This document shows, piece after piece, positions 11,112 to 22,105 of a DNA stretch of 64,000 nt. The DNA is taken from positions 6,424,062 to 6,488,061 of the forward strand of contig CM042085.1 in NCBI GenBank assembly GCA_023512835.1, given 5' to 3'. How positions within the stretch are numbered: the stretch's first letter is position 1; each line of letters starts with the position of its first letter. This DNA is from Taxillus chinensis. Lineage: Eukaryota > Streptophyta > Magnoliopsida > Santalales > Loranthaceae. The position numbers were made by a program, and so were the translations under genes. The notes beneath the pieces were generated by a model that searched no databases, was not told the DNA's origin, and saw only the letters and a list, made by a program, of their open reading frames with translations.

Positions 11112-12120
11112 ATGTCAACTAACAAGGAAAGAATTGAAGCCTTGGAGGTTGAATTAGGTGGCATTCAAGAGGGAATCCAGCGGCTGGAAAATACTGTCAA
11201 CAGGTTGTCTGAAGTTTTCCTTTCAAATAGAGAAGGTTCCATTAATCTTGGGGAGGTAAGCTCGGCCTCAACAGAAGAGATTAGTAGGGGGTGGGCAAAT
11301 ATTTTCTTCCAAAATGGTGAAGCTAGAATTCCCAAAATATTCGGGCGATGATCCAACCGAATGGTTCAATAAGGTTGCTCAATTTTTTTGAATTTCAAGG
11401 CACAATAGAAAATCAAAAGGCTTCTTTAGCATCGTTTCATCTTGAAGGTGAAGCGAATCAATGGTGGCAATGGCTGCGTCATGCCTATCAAGAGGAAAAT
11501 CGTGAAGTGACTTGGGAAATATTTGAGGAAGAATTATGGGCTCGATTTGGTCCTACGGAGTGTGAAGATTTTGATGAAGCCCTCTCCAAGGTTCATCAGG
11601 TTGGATCCCTTCGTGATTATCAGAAAGATTTTGAACGGCTGGGTAACCGCGTGCATGGATGGACGCAGAAGGCCCTCGTTGGGTCGTTCATGGGCGGATT
11701 ACGGCCAGAGATCTCAGAAGGAATTCGTATGTTCCGGCCTCGAACCTTGAAGGAAGCCTCTAGCTTGGCACGCATGAAGGATGAACAATTGCAACGGCCA
11801 AAGCGAGTAGCACGATCACCATTTGATAATTGGGCCTCGCCGACTCATTCAGCCACAGCTAAATCAATAGCTGCACCTAAGACCCCACCTATTAAGCGGC
11901 TTTCGTGGGAGGAAATGCAAAAGAGACGGTCTCGAGGACTCTGTTTTAATTGTGATGATAAATTTACTCCTGGACATAAATGTAAGGGTCCACAGTTACT
12001 TTTGTTGGAAGGAGATAGTGATGCTGACTCAGAAGGGAGCAATAATGAGGTCAAGACCGATCCCCCAACTCAACCCGAAATTTCACTACATGCCTTAACG
12101 GGTTGGATGGCTGTGAACAC
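11112..12120 (+). pseudogene. gag (capsid and zinc knuckle), frameshifted
   Basis: Gag opens with ATG at 11112 in a coiled-coil-like stretch (MSTNKERIEALEVELGG). The frame breaks near 11300 and again at the T-run near 11385, after which the capsid region reads open (ANQWWQWLRHAY, LRDYQKDFERL, FMGGLRPEI). A zinc knuckle CFNCDDKFTPGHKC (spacing C-x2-C-x7-H-x-C as in plant chromoviruses) lies at about 11939-11980. The frame is then cut by a nested AT-rich insertion. Gag would package element RNA in virus-like particles; this copy cannot make it intact. Confidence 0.9.
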
Positions 12121-12335
12121 GAAACGACTATTTTTCTTATTTCGTTTATGTCAATGAAATATATGGTATAAATAGAGATGAACATCAAATCAAATCTCTT
12201 ACAATCTTCTATATGAAGAAATAATATTAATTGATATCTTATCAATTAATAAGATATAATCTTATCAATTAATAAGATATAATCTTATCAGATATACCAA
12301 TTAATACAATATCTTTTTAAATGGAAAATAATCTC
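12121..12335. mobile_element. nested 215-bp AT-rich insertion with AACAC repeats
   Basis: This AT-rich block interrupts the gag-protease junction. AACAC occurs at both edges (12116-12120 and 12336-12340) and may be a 5-bp target duplication. The block includes GGTATAAATAGAG and two AAGATATAATCTTATC-type internal repeats. A small solo LTR/TRIM or a MITE are both possible; the ends are not diagnostic. Confidence 0.5.
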
Positions 12336-12341
12336 AACACA

Positions 12342-12744
12342 CCATGCGTGTGATAGCAAAGATTGGAACTCATGGCCCTCATTGATAGCGGGTCCACCCA
12401 TAATTTCATTAGTGACAAAATGGCTTCCGTCTTACAGCTACCTATGGTGCCCACTGCCCCATTCCATGTACGAGTGGCCAACGGACAACCATTTAAATGT
12501 CAAGGGCGATCCAACAATGTTCACATCTTTCTACAGGGAATTTCTTTTTCTATTACTATTTACTTATTACCATTAACTGGTTTGGACTTGGTATTGGGGT
12601 TCAATGGTTGGAGCAACTCGGGTCTGTAGTTTGCGATTGGAAAAAAATGACAATGGAATTCCAATGGGAAAATAAATCTCAATTATTACAAGGAGCCAAC
12701 CTCAAACCCTTCAACAATCATCGTTACGAGCATTTTCAAAGGAA
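12342..12744 (+). pseudogene. retrotransposon aspartic protease region, frameshifted
   Basis: The protease active-site motif is visible as ALIDSGSTHNFIS, followed by LPMVPTAPFHVRVANGQ and GLDLVLG, typical of the pepsin-like protease of Ty3/gypsy elements that cleaves the polyprotein. A frame change lies just before it (near 12365) and another near 12595, after which WLEQLGSVVCDW continues in a different phase. Confidence 0.85.
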
Positions 12745-13676
12745 ATGAAGAATTGTCACTCTATTTTTGCTATTGGCCTACAGCCGTGCACTGCTCCAAA
12801 TCAGACCATCCACCCGGATATGCTGGAATTATTACAGGCTTTTACTACAATTTTTGAAGAACCACAACAGTTGCCACCGGTTCGAGAGATTGACCATTGT
12901 ATTCCCCTCAAGGAAGGGATATCACCGATCAATGTACGACCCTACAGGTATGCCCATTTTAAAAAAGCTGAAATTGAGAAGCAAGTACTGGACATGCTGA
13001 AATTGGGGCTGATACTTGGCACTTTTGTACCGACTATCGTGCCCTTAATTCTGTGACTATCAGAGACAGATTTCCCATTCCTACTGTTGATGACATGCTC
13101 GATGAATTATACGGGGCATCTTATTTTACTAAGCTTGATTTACGGGCTGAATATCATCAGGTTCGAGTTAACCCATCTGATATTCATAAAATTGTCTTTC
13201 GTACTCATAATGGTCATTATGAATATCTTATTATGCCATTTGGTCTCTGTAATGCCCCGTCCACATTTCAAGCCATCATGAATTCCATATTTCGCCCTAA
13301 CCTCCGTAAATTCATCCTCGTTTTCTTTGATGATATTTTGATTTATAGTCCTAATTGGAGTGAGCACCTCAACTATGTTCGGCAAGCTTTCGAAATTTTG
13401 AGACATCACACCTTGTTCTTAAAATTATCAAAATGTGCCTTTGGCCAGCATGAATTGGAATATTTGGGGCATATTGTCACTGCTCATGGGGTCAAGGTGG
13501 ACCAAAAGAAAATTCAGACCATGCTTGACTGGCCGCGTCCTACTAACGTTACTGAACTGCGTGGATTTCTAGGCCTTACGGGTTATTACCGGAAGTTTGT
13601 TCGTCACTATGGCATCTTGGCTAGGCCACTCACTAACCTCTTGAAGAAAGGCAGAGAGGGAGCAGAGGCAGGCTAG
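12745..13676 (+). pseudogene. reverse transcriptase, internally deleted
   Basis: The N-terminal part ([34 protein letters not shown]) is in one frame. Near 13015 roughly 18-20 residues are missing and the frame shifts, removing the conserved VKKKDG stretch. The remaining polymerase core is open: [11 protein letters not shown] is in a shifted phase, then [28 protein letters not shown] and the catalytic FFDDILIYS (F in place of the usual Y before FDD). The connection domain [13 protein letters not shown] follows. Without the deleted block the enzyme would not be functional. Confidence 0.9.
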
Positions 13677-14090
13677 TTTCAAACTACTTCGGCAAGCCAT
13701 GACAACCACCCCCACCTTGGCCATGCCCAATTTTCAGCAACCTTTTACTATCGAATCTGATGCTTCCGGGGTTGGGATTGGTGCTGTGCTCACCCAAGAA
13801 GGGAAGCCCATTGCCTTTATGAGCCGAGCCTTAGGTGTCCAAATTATCTTGGTCTATATATGCCAAGGAAATGCTTGCCATTATTTATGCCATTCGTACT
13901 TGGCGCCCTTATCTCCTTGGACGAAAATTCTTTATTCAAACTGACCAGCGAAGCCTCAAGTACTTGCTTGACCAGCGTGTGGTAACTCCAGAACAGCAGA
14001 AGTGGGTGGCCAAATTGCTCGGTTATGACTATGAAATAATATATAGACCTGGCCGTGACAACTCAGTCGCTGATGCCCTTTCTCGTGTAC
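13677..14090 (+). pseudogene. RNase H domain, frameshifted
   Basis: TIESDASGVGIGAVL (first catalytic Asp), IYAKEMLAIIYAIRTWR (Glu region), FIQTDQRSLKYLLDQR (third Asp) and GRDNSVADALSR (fourth Asp) give the complete RNase H signature. A frameshift near 13845 separates the first motif from the others, and another disrupts the join to RT near 13660. Confidence 0.9.
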
Positions 14091-15650
14091 CAGGCTCCCC
14101 AACTCTACATGGCCTCTTTGTTTCACAGGCTCAAATATGGGATGATATCAAGGTTGCTGCAGTGGGAGGTTCGTATATGGGCCGAATTAGCAAGCTCGCA
14201 GCTGTCAAACCTGGCTGTCCCTACACCAATCGTCATGGGTTGACCTTTTATAAAAACCGAGTGGTGGTACCTCCTCAATCTCATATTCCCACTAAATTAT
14301 TACAGGAGTTCCATAGCTCTCCACTTGGTGGTCACTCCAGCGTGCTACGAACATATAAACGCCTCGCTCAACAGTTTTATTGGCCATCAATGTATCGCAT
14401 GGTGAATGCTTACGTTTCTTCTTGTGATGTGTGTCAACGTGCTAAGGCATCCACAATGTCGCTAGCTGGTCTCTTACAACCTCTACCCATTCCTTTTGTC
14501 GCATATGGGACGACATCACCATGGATTTTATTGAGGGCCTACCTCTGTCTCAGGGAAAGAATACAATCCTTGTGGTCGTTGATCGCCTAAGTAAATACGC
14601 TCATTTTTTGGGTTTAAGTCACCCTTTTTCAGCCAAGATGGTGGCAGAGAAATTTGTTGATGGCGTGGTGAAATTGCACGGCATGCCCAACTCTATTATC
14701 AGTGACCGTGATCCCATTTTTATCAGTAATTTTTGGCGTGAATTCCTTAAAATGTCTGGCACTGAACTAAAAATGAGCTCCGCATATCATCCCCAAACTG
14801 ATGGGCAGACCGAGGTTGTTAATCGTTGTGTTGAACAATACCTCCGCTGTTTGGTACATCAGCAGCCCCGCAAGTGGTACTCCCTACTTCCTTGGGCAGA
14901 GTTCTGGTATAATACTACTTATCATGCTTCAACAAGCATGACACCATTTCACGCCTTGTATGGTCGCCCTCCACCCCTGGTTCCACATTATCCGTTGGGC
15001 TCTTCGCCTGTACATGAGGTGGATCAACAATTGGCCTCACGCGATGCCCTCCTTACTCAACTCAAGCTCAATTTACACAAGGCTAACAACCGGATGAAAC
15101 AAATGGCCGACTCCAAACGACGGGACGTCGAATTTAAGGAAGGTGACTTTGTTTTCCTCAAACTCCATCCCTATCGCCAACAAACAGTGTTTGAACGGAC
15201 CTCGCAGAAACTTGCTCACCGTTTTTATGGGCCCTTTTTGATTGAGAAGCGGATTGGCAAAGTCGCTTATCGCCTTCGGCTTCCCGAGGGGTCTCGCATT
15301 CATCCCGTGTTTCATGTTTCATTATTAAAACAGGCAGTTGGTGATTCCAGTGCGCATAGCCCCACCTTGCCGCCTCTTACCGATGATGGTACCCTTCTCA
15401 TTGAACCCGCAGAAATTTTGGACACTCGTTGGCGTAAGGAAGGGGGCAAGTTTTTTACGGAGTGCTTGGTCCGCTGGAAAAAACTCCCTGTTGAGGATGC
15501 CACTTGGGAACGGGCTGCCCAATTGAAGGATCAGTTTCCTTCCTTGGACCTTGAGGACAAGGTTCCAGTAAATGTGGGGGGTATTGATGGGCTACAACAA
15601 CCACGTCGGTCCCAACGTATTGTCCGGTCAAATACTAAATACATGGACTG
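14091..15650 (+). pseudogene. integrase with GPF/Y motif and chromodomain, one frameshift
   Basis: The HHCC zinc finger is seen in HSSPLGGHSSVLRTYKRLA and CDVCQRAK. A frame change near 14500 precedes MDFIEGLP, the first catalytic Asp; the second is in SDRDPIF and the Glu in DGQTEVVNR. The remaining 376-codon frame is open: the GPF motif in RFYGPFLIEKRIGKVAYRL, the HPVFHVSLLK linker, and a C-terminal chromodomain (EILDTRWRKEGG, ECLVRWKKLP, DATWERAAQL). Chromodomains can steer integration toward marked chromatin. The last 20 or so codons lie inside the 3' LTR. Confidence 0.95.
15573..15584 (+). other. polypurine tract
   Basis: TGTGGGGGGTAT directly precedes the TG of the 3' LTR. The G run is the expected plus-strand primer, here embedded in coding sequence. 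Confidence 0.75.
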
Positions 15651-15889
15651 AGTCAAAGGAGTTAAAGGGATAAACATAATCCATGGAGTTTATTAATTGT
15701 TTTTCTTTTAATTGTTTTGAAGGTTGTTATTTATGTTCATCCAATAAATGTATAGGAGAGTGGTTAGACGTTTTGTATTTAAAATTCATTCTGATGAATA
15801 AAGAGGAAGCAGAGAAATTTATTCCAGTTCTTGAGGTCTGTTCTCACCCAAAGAGAACGTTGCGTATGAGCTTTGACTGGGACCTATCA
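15585..15889 (+). repeat. 3' LTR
   Basis: A 305-bp copy of the LTR. It contains the stop of the polyprotein and ends GACCTATCA before the GATAG target duplication. The AGTTCTTGAGGTCTGTT block missing from the 5' LTR is present. Confidence 0.95.
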
Positions 15890-15894
15890 GATAG

Positions 15895-18700
15895 ATCTGG
15901 TTAGATACTTCTCGTTATTAAGAGTACCATTTTTTTTTATGGTTTTATGATGAATTAGATTAGCATATAGTATATACTAAGGTTGAGTTGAACAATTTTC
16001 CTATCATAGATTGGCCAAGGCTCCGACCATCGGTTTAGAGTTTAATGTTTATATCTCTAATCATTTTTAGGCATAGCTTTGGTAGATCTATTTTGTTATG
16101 AAGCCACCCGTTACATAAATGTATGGCTGGTATAACATTATATTATATGGATTTAAATATTAGGCTGTGCAACTAAGTTCAAAATTTTGATGACAACTTT
16201 ATCCCAGTTTATAGATTTGGCGTACGATATTCAAAATAATTTCAAATTCGGTTTCAATTTTGGTGTTCCTAAATTTCCATTATTGAGTTCGTTTTGGATT
16301 TTTATAAATAAAAAAGCTAGAGTATTTAATATATTATTTTAAATATATGTAAATTATATATATATATTAATATTATTTATACTTTTTATATATTTTAAAA
16401 TTTGTTAGGTGTATATAGTATATTATATATTTATTTCGAATATCTATACATATATGTTATATATAATATTTGTTTAATTTGTATACATTTATATTCATAT
16501 AATAATATACTAAGTGTATTAAAATGAATATTCTGATTTTAAAATAAGTATTCCTTTTATTTACATGTTTATAATAATTATAATAAATATATCTACTTAT
16601 ATAACACTTTCATAAAAGCGATTTTTTTATTTTTATATAAATATTAATATTTAATACACAAAATAATAATATAACAAATAAGCAATATATATGCATATTA
16701 TTGCATTCCACTGGTTGTATATTAATATAAATATAGACATGACATATGTTAAAGATACATATAAATATATAGCAAATATATTTTTTTTTAAACAACACAT
16801 GTTATATATTAAGATTACCTTAAAGCAATTGCATTCCACTGGTTGTTTTTAAAATACAACTAAATTTTAGCTAAAGATAAAAAAATGCTAATAATAGACC
16901 TAGCAAGTGTATCAGTGTATGTATATTTGATGAAAGGGGTGATCAAGAACCAAATCAAACCAACAAATCAAACGAAACCAAATCGTTTGGACCAAAAAAG
17001 CTAATTTTTAAAATTATATTGGTTTATTTGATTTTTATTTTTGGAGAACCGATGCTATTGGTTTGGTTCACGGTTTTTGGGGTTTGATTAACTGAACTGA
17101 CCGAATAGACGTTACCATTTCGGCACGTTAACACTTTTTGCTTCACAATTTTCACGCATCTCTTAGTTTTGCGCTTTTTTCGAAGTAGAAAGGTCAAAGG
17201 TTGACATTTATACTTATCTGTGTCGGATCTACTCGTAGAATCATAAACTTGGCCGATTGATGATGATGTCTAAGAATTAAAATGAATGTATTTTTTATTT
17301 AACGTTAAAATTCAAAAATCTATTCAAACCGATGAATTGAATTGAATTTTTATGCACTGAATTAAACTAAGACTGATGATTTTTAATATTTATTGGTTAG
17401 TTTTGTTTGGGTTTTTTTCAAATCATCGTTGGTTTTATTTAAAAATTATATGCAAACCGATGGAACATTATAATGCTACTCATATATAATGAGACAACTT
17501 GGATTATTATTATTATTATACTTTTCAACATCTTTCCCCCCTCTGCTATTTCTCTTTTATCCTGTTCCCTTAATAAATAGCAGCGACGCAAGACGCCAAC
17601 CGCCCCTCTATCCTTCTTCCACGATAGTTTGAACAAAACCTCGCCCGGTCCCTCTCCTTCTCTGGTGGCCCAAGCCTCACCACCCTTTCTAACAAATATC
17701 TAAAATAACTTTTGGTCATACACTAAGATTTTTAGGTGATAGCCAAATTAAAATATATAGATTTATACATACATAATATATATGGTAAAAGTATAATACT
17801 ATATGCAGTTTTCGGAATAAGAATTAAATTACAAATCCTTTTATTATGTGTATGTAACTGTGTGGGTGGATGAGTAATTTAATAGCCGTAAGTTCAAAAC
17901 TGGTTGAAATTTTTGCTTCTTTTTTGTGTGGTCGTAGGTAGAATTTAGCACGCCGTCTTCATAGTGAAGGTTTTTAGTAGTGTATACATGCATGGACGTG
18001 ATTATCGCATCATGTAACAGGTTACAAGTTACAAATTAACAAAATGCAGCATCACTTATATACAAATATTTCCATGCTTAATGATTAAAAGTCATCACCA
18101 TTTGTGTCGCTCTCTCTCTCTCCATATATATGTAGAAAAATAAGGAAAAAAAATTCTTAGAACGGTTTAGATTGAATTTTTATTTTATTTATAAGTTTCT
18201 AATATAATATATATATATATATATATGTATGAATACTTATTTTTTTGAATTTTACATAAATATAAAAAACACTTTATCCGTATATTAACATTTATATAAA
18301 CTGATGAGAATGTTTTAATATTCATGCACTGGCCACGTCAATTTAATTTTCAGTTAAATCATTCCATTAAACATCATATTTCATTATATATACATGTTGT
18401 GTAAACGCATGCATATATAATAAAGCTGGCCACGTAAAAAAGAAAATATGGGATTGATAGCAGCCACCAGTTTGATACATACCTGGTTGGGTCGATTCCC
18501 AACCAAAGAAAAAAACCAACATTTTTAATTTTTATAAAACAAATAACAAATCCTTGAACCTCTCCAAGCCCGAGACTCTCCCCCACAAGTCCACACTTTT
18601 TTACCCCCAATTTATAGCGCACCCGTCCATCCCAAATTTCGTGCTTCCTTCCTTCCTTCCTCATCAACTCTCTCTGTCTCGATCCATCCATCGATAGATC
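15895..18700. other. AT-rich intergenic with repeat-like segments
   Basis: No gene seen. Segments near 16940-17110 and 17320-17460 are rich in AACCAAACC/GGTTTGG-type words, as in plant MITE or hAT remnants, but ends could not be defined. An (AT)n run lies near 18204-18226. The last 150 bases are CT-rich leader upstream of the FAF-like gene. Confidence 0.45.
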
Positions 18701-18747
18701 TCAAATTTTCATGCTCTCTTTCGTGTTCTTCACACTCCCTCCAATCC

Positions 18748-19506
18748 ATGGCAGCTTGCGGGAGCCTCCACCACCAGATCTTCGACAATCCCAACCCCGC
18801 TACGCTGATCGATTCGCTCTCCTCCATCGACCAGTGCCACCGCCACTCCTCCTTCACTGAGATCTTCGGCGAATTGCATTTCAAGGAGCCTCCGGATTCG
18901 TCCGCGTCCCACCTGCTAGATCCGACTCCCAAACCCAAACCCGAGCCCCAGCAGGAACCGTCCAAGTCGATCGACTCGCACCCCGGCTTCCGAGGCACCT
19001 TGGCGGCGATGAACTCGGACAGCCTTCAGCTGTGCACGGAGGGGCTGGGGTTCGAGAGCTCCGACGACATCGATCAGGATCTCATCCCCGACCACGCCTC
19101 CGTGGATCTGGCTTCGAAGCAGCACCCGCACCAGAAGCCGGCGGTGGCGCCGGAGAATCGCGGCTGCCTTGGCGGCGGCGGGATTGAGTTTAGGAGGTCG
19201 AAGAGCTTGGGGTCGGGAGATCGGGCGCGGTTTCCTCCGCCGATATCGTGCGTGGGGAGGAGCGGCAAGGCGGGGGTCTCGTTCAGGTCGTTCCGGCAGG
19301 GCGGCAGGTTCGTGCTCAAGGAGATTAGGGTTCCCGCGCAGGAGTCGCTGCGCGCGGACAGAGAGAACGGGCGTCTCAGGTTGCGTTTCATTCAACCAGT
19401 CCTCGGTGAGTTCTTCAACGAAGACGAAGATGATGATGGTGACGAGGAAGCTGATGGAAGAATCGGTGATGAAAGCGATCGCGAGTGTCTCGAGCCAAGT
19501 AATTAA
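18748..19506 (+). CDS. FANTASTIC FOUR (FAF)-like protein
   Basis: Single exon, 252 residues. The N-terminal half holds SSFTEIFGELHF (about 34-45) and LCTEGLGFESSDD (95-107), short motifs conserved in FAF proteins. The FAF domain lies at about 162-217: FPPPISCVGRSGKA, VSFRSFRQGGRFVLKEIRVP and GRLRLRFIQP. An acidic tail follows (NEDEDDDGDEE). FAF proteins are plant-specific regulators reported to act on shoot meristem size; this one is closer to FAF-like members by its long N-terminus. The start sits in CCATGGCAGC after a CT-rich leader. The coding region is GC-rich, and long open frames in other phases are by-products. A palindromic MITE starts 22 bp after the stop. Confidence 0.88.
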   Translation: MAACGSLHHQIFDNPNPATLIDSLSSIDQCHRHSSFTEIFGELHFKEPPDSSASHLLDPTPKPKPEPQQEPSKSIDSHPGFRGTLAAMNSDSLQLCTEGLGFESSDDIDQDLIPDHASVDLASKQHPHQKPAVAPENRGCLGGGGIEFRRSKSLGSGDRARFPPPISCVGRSGKAGVSFRSFRQGGRFVLKEIRVPAQESLRADRENGRLRLRFIQPVLGEFFNEDEDDDGDEEADGRIGDESDRECLEPSN

Positions 19507-19527
19507 TTAACAATGGGTTGTTAATTA

Positions 19528-19818
19528 GAGCATCACGTGCAGCCTCTTCAAGCTTTTAGCTAAATTTATCGACATGGAACAATATGAGCCACAAATTATA
19601 CTCGAGAGATATGTGTTTTTAATACAAACTTTATTAAAACCCAAATATCGAGACACCAACTATTTAAATTTGGTTAAATTTAAATAGCCGATGCTTCGAT
19701 GTTTGGATTTTAATAAAGTTTGTATTAAAAATATAAATTTCGAGTATAATTTGTTACTCATATTATTCCATGTCGATAAATTTAAATTAAAAAACTTAAA
19801 GAGGTTGCACTGATGCTC
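19528..19818. mobile_element. palindromic Tourist/Harbinger-like MITE with TTA TSD
   Basis: A 291-bp foldback: the left arm from GAGCATCACGTGCAGCCTC and the right arm ending GAGGTTGCACTGATGCTC pair over nearly their whole length (shared blocks ATTTATCGACATGGAA, AATTATACTCGA and AATACAAACTTTATTAAAA), with a loop around AATTTGGTTAAATT. It is flanked by TTA (19525-19527 and 19819-19821), the PIF/Harbinger target duplication. It lies immediately after the FAF-like stop codon and so is probably transcribed in its 3' UTR. Confidence 0.85.
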
Positions 19819-19819
19819 T

Positions 19820-21837
19820 TAGGTTGGAAGTTGTTAATCAAAACTCATGAAAAAAAAATTTAAAATAAAAAAACAAAGCGAAAACCAAAAAACACAAAAC
19901 ATAAAACCTATGATAAACTTTCCACCTGTCATTAGCTACAAATGGAGTCATGCCAATGTTTTTGAATATTCATAATACTTGGCAATGGAAAGTTTTTTTT
20001 TTTTAATAAACCCAACCAGTGTTTTTGTGAGAGCTAGTCTTAAAATTCATTTCTTCTCCATATAAGCAATTGAAAGCGGCAATTGAATGTGTACAAAAGT
20101 TTGTAATTAACAGCTTGAGCTGTTACGGTTGCAAATGTACTTGTTTTTGTTCATTCGTAAAACATGCTAAATATACAAAGCGAGTTTAATCGAGCATGTT
20201 TGCTGCTCCTGAAAGCATTTGTGTTTTAAAACATAAGGCAGAATGTTGTGATGAGCAGGAAGGCAATGCACTACTGGACAATTCAATTATGTATACTTGT
20301 TTTGTTCATCAACGGCGAGAGCAAAATAATCAAATAGATGTTACTGTTAAATTGAATCACAGGCATATATAAGAAACGTGGGGCCAATGCTTGAAAACCT
20401 ATGAATTATATTGGGATCACCTTTCACCTATCCACAGCTTCATTACACTCTACAAAGTATCCACTTTCTGCGGACTTGGGCATGTAGTCAAGTCAAGTCG
20501 ATGATGATGCATAAATTCCTGATTTAATTTCAATTAAATGATGCTAATGAAATGGTCAATGCTACATTTTCTCAATCGCTACACATAATGAAATAATTAT
20601 AAAATGTGATGATCCGTTCTCACCATACTAGATTAATAGAGGAGACACGAAGCCAACGTGGGTAAGCAACGATAAGGATGCCAATTGCCCATGCCTCTGA
20701 TTGATAAGGGTGAAAGGATCCACTAAGGTAATGCTGACTTTTGCAGAGATTGAGATTGACAACCGCAACGAGTGCAATTAGAGAGTAAGATCAAGTGTAG
20801 AGCGAAGGAACAATCATTGTCATGGGTATCGACTACCAATTGAGAGACTCTACCAACATCAATGAAGGCGTCAACTACCTAGAGAGATGAGTGATGAAAC
20901 GGCAAACAAATAAACATATGGGTGGAAGCAATAAGGGAGCCGAAGACAATATTAGAAGTTTATTTGCATAAATTGAAAATAACTCAACATCAATGGAGAA
21001 TTCATTTTCGCGTTATTCAAGGTAATCTCATTCTTTTAATAACTACTTTTTCTTATATATTTGATATATTAAATGTGAGGATGAAAATAAGTTCGAACCA
21101 ATTCTATTTTATTCTCACATGAAAAAAAGACATGAAAATTAAAATGAATGTGTTTTCTCTTATTTGGTTGAAAAAGGAATTAAAATTTAAATTATGATAT
21201 AATTACTCAGATATCTTGAACTCATCCATCCTGGTAACTACACTATCACATGCTATAGAAACCCAATGAAGCTAATACCTAGCCTACAATAGGAGAGAGG
21301 GAGAAAAAATTGATTTGAGGGATGAATCCAGCGATGAATCAATGATAACAGCGAAAACTTTGGTGGCCTGACAACGACGGGATGTTAGTACAGAGTTGAG
21401 TAGAGAGCAGTGTTGGGATCATCAGTTGTGGCAGTTGAGGGCGATGACTTCAGTGATTTGAGTTTGCATGATTGAAATAGGTAATGTCACTTGTTGGGGA
21501 GGTTGGAGTGAACATCAGCGTCAAACCCAAGAATGACCAGCGACACAGACAGTAATGATGGTGGGTGATCTCTGATTGATGTGGTTGTAATAAAAGTGAT
21601 AAAGGCAAACAGTGTTTTTGGTGGTCGCGTGGGAGGTGCGATAAGAGGAAGGAAAATCACGCTAACAAAAAAAAAAAAAAAAAAACTTCACCTAGCAACA
21701 GGGTACCTCACCTAGCAACAGTTTTGCTAACTAACCCGCTCTCTAGGGGGCTAACAAGGGGATACTTCCAAAAGCTTCGTCAATAATAGGGGGTTCCTTA
21801 ATATTAGCCACACACTCCTACAGAAGAGATAGATCCA
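19820..21837. other. intergenic, no gene seen
   Basis: AT-rich. The segment 20600-21660 is less AT-rich and may be a decayed element, but no domain was recognised. A short A-run (about 21668-21685) is followed by a duplicated CACCTAGCAACAG. Confidence 0.45.
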
Positions 21838-22105
21838 CGGACCATGCGACTGATCACTTATTCTCCAGGGCGGGTATCCTGGCACCTTTGGAATCAATAG
21901 TTCGATATATAATAAAACAAATAACTAACTCTATGACAGGCAAAGTATGTCAAGAAATTTCCCGACAAACATTGGAGAATCCGGGAGGAAAATAAACACC
22001 ATATAATTCAGCGCTTCATAGGAGGTCTAATTTATTTCTCAACGCCTTGAAGACAGGCCACTATTAGCGACCAAGACAGGCCACTTATTCACCTGTTTCA
22101 TACCA

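Larger units (their letters stand above)
10808..15889 (+). mobile_element. Ty3/gypsy chromovirus LTR retrotransposon, complete but inactive
   Basis: The element is 5.08 kb with direct LTRs starting TGATGGGCTAC and ending GACCTATCA, flanked by the identical 5-bp target duplication GATAG (10803-10807 and 15890-15894). A primer site TGGTATCAGAG follows the 5' LTR, matching initiator tRNA-Met, and a G-rich polypurine tract precedes the 3' LTR. Domain order is gag, protease, RT, RNase H, integrase, chromodomain, which is Ty3/gypsy; the short LTRs and terminal chromodomain fit a Reina-like chromovirus. At least eight frame breaks, an internal RT deletion and a nested 215-bp insertion make it non-autonomous. 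The two LTRs differ by a roughly 20-bp indel plus a few substitutions, so it is not very young. Confidence 0.95.

Noticed and set aside
18916..19395. Long minus-strand open frames across the FAF-like gene
   Set aside because: They are antisense by-products of GC-rich coding sequence; the plus frame contains the FAF motifs.
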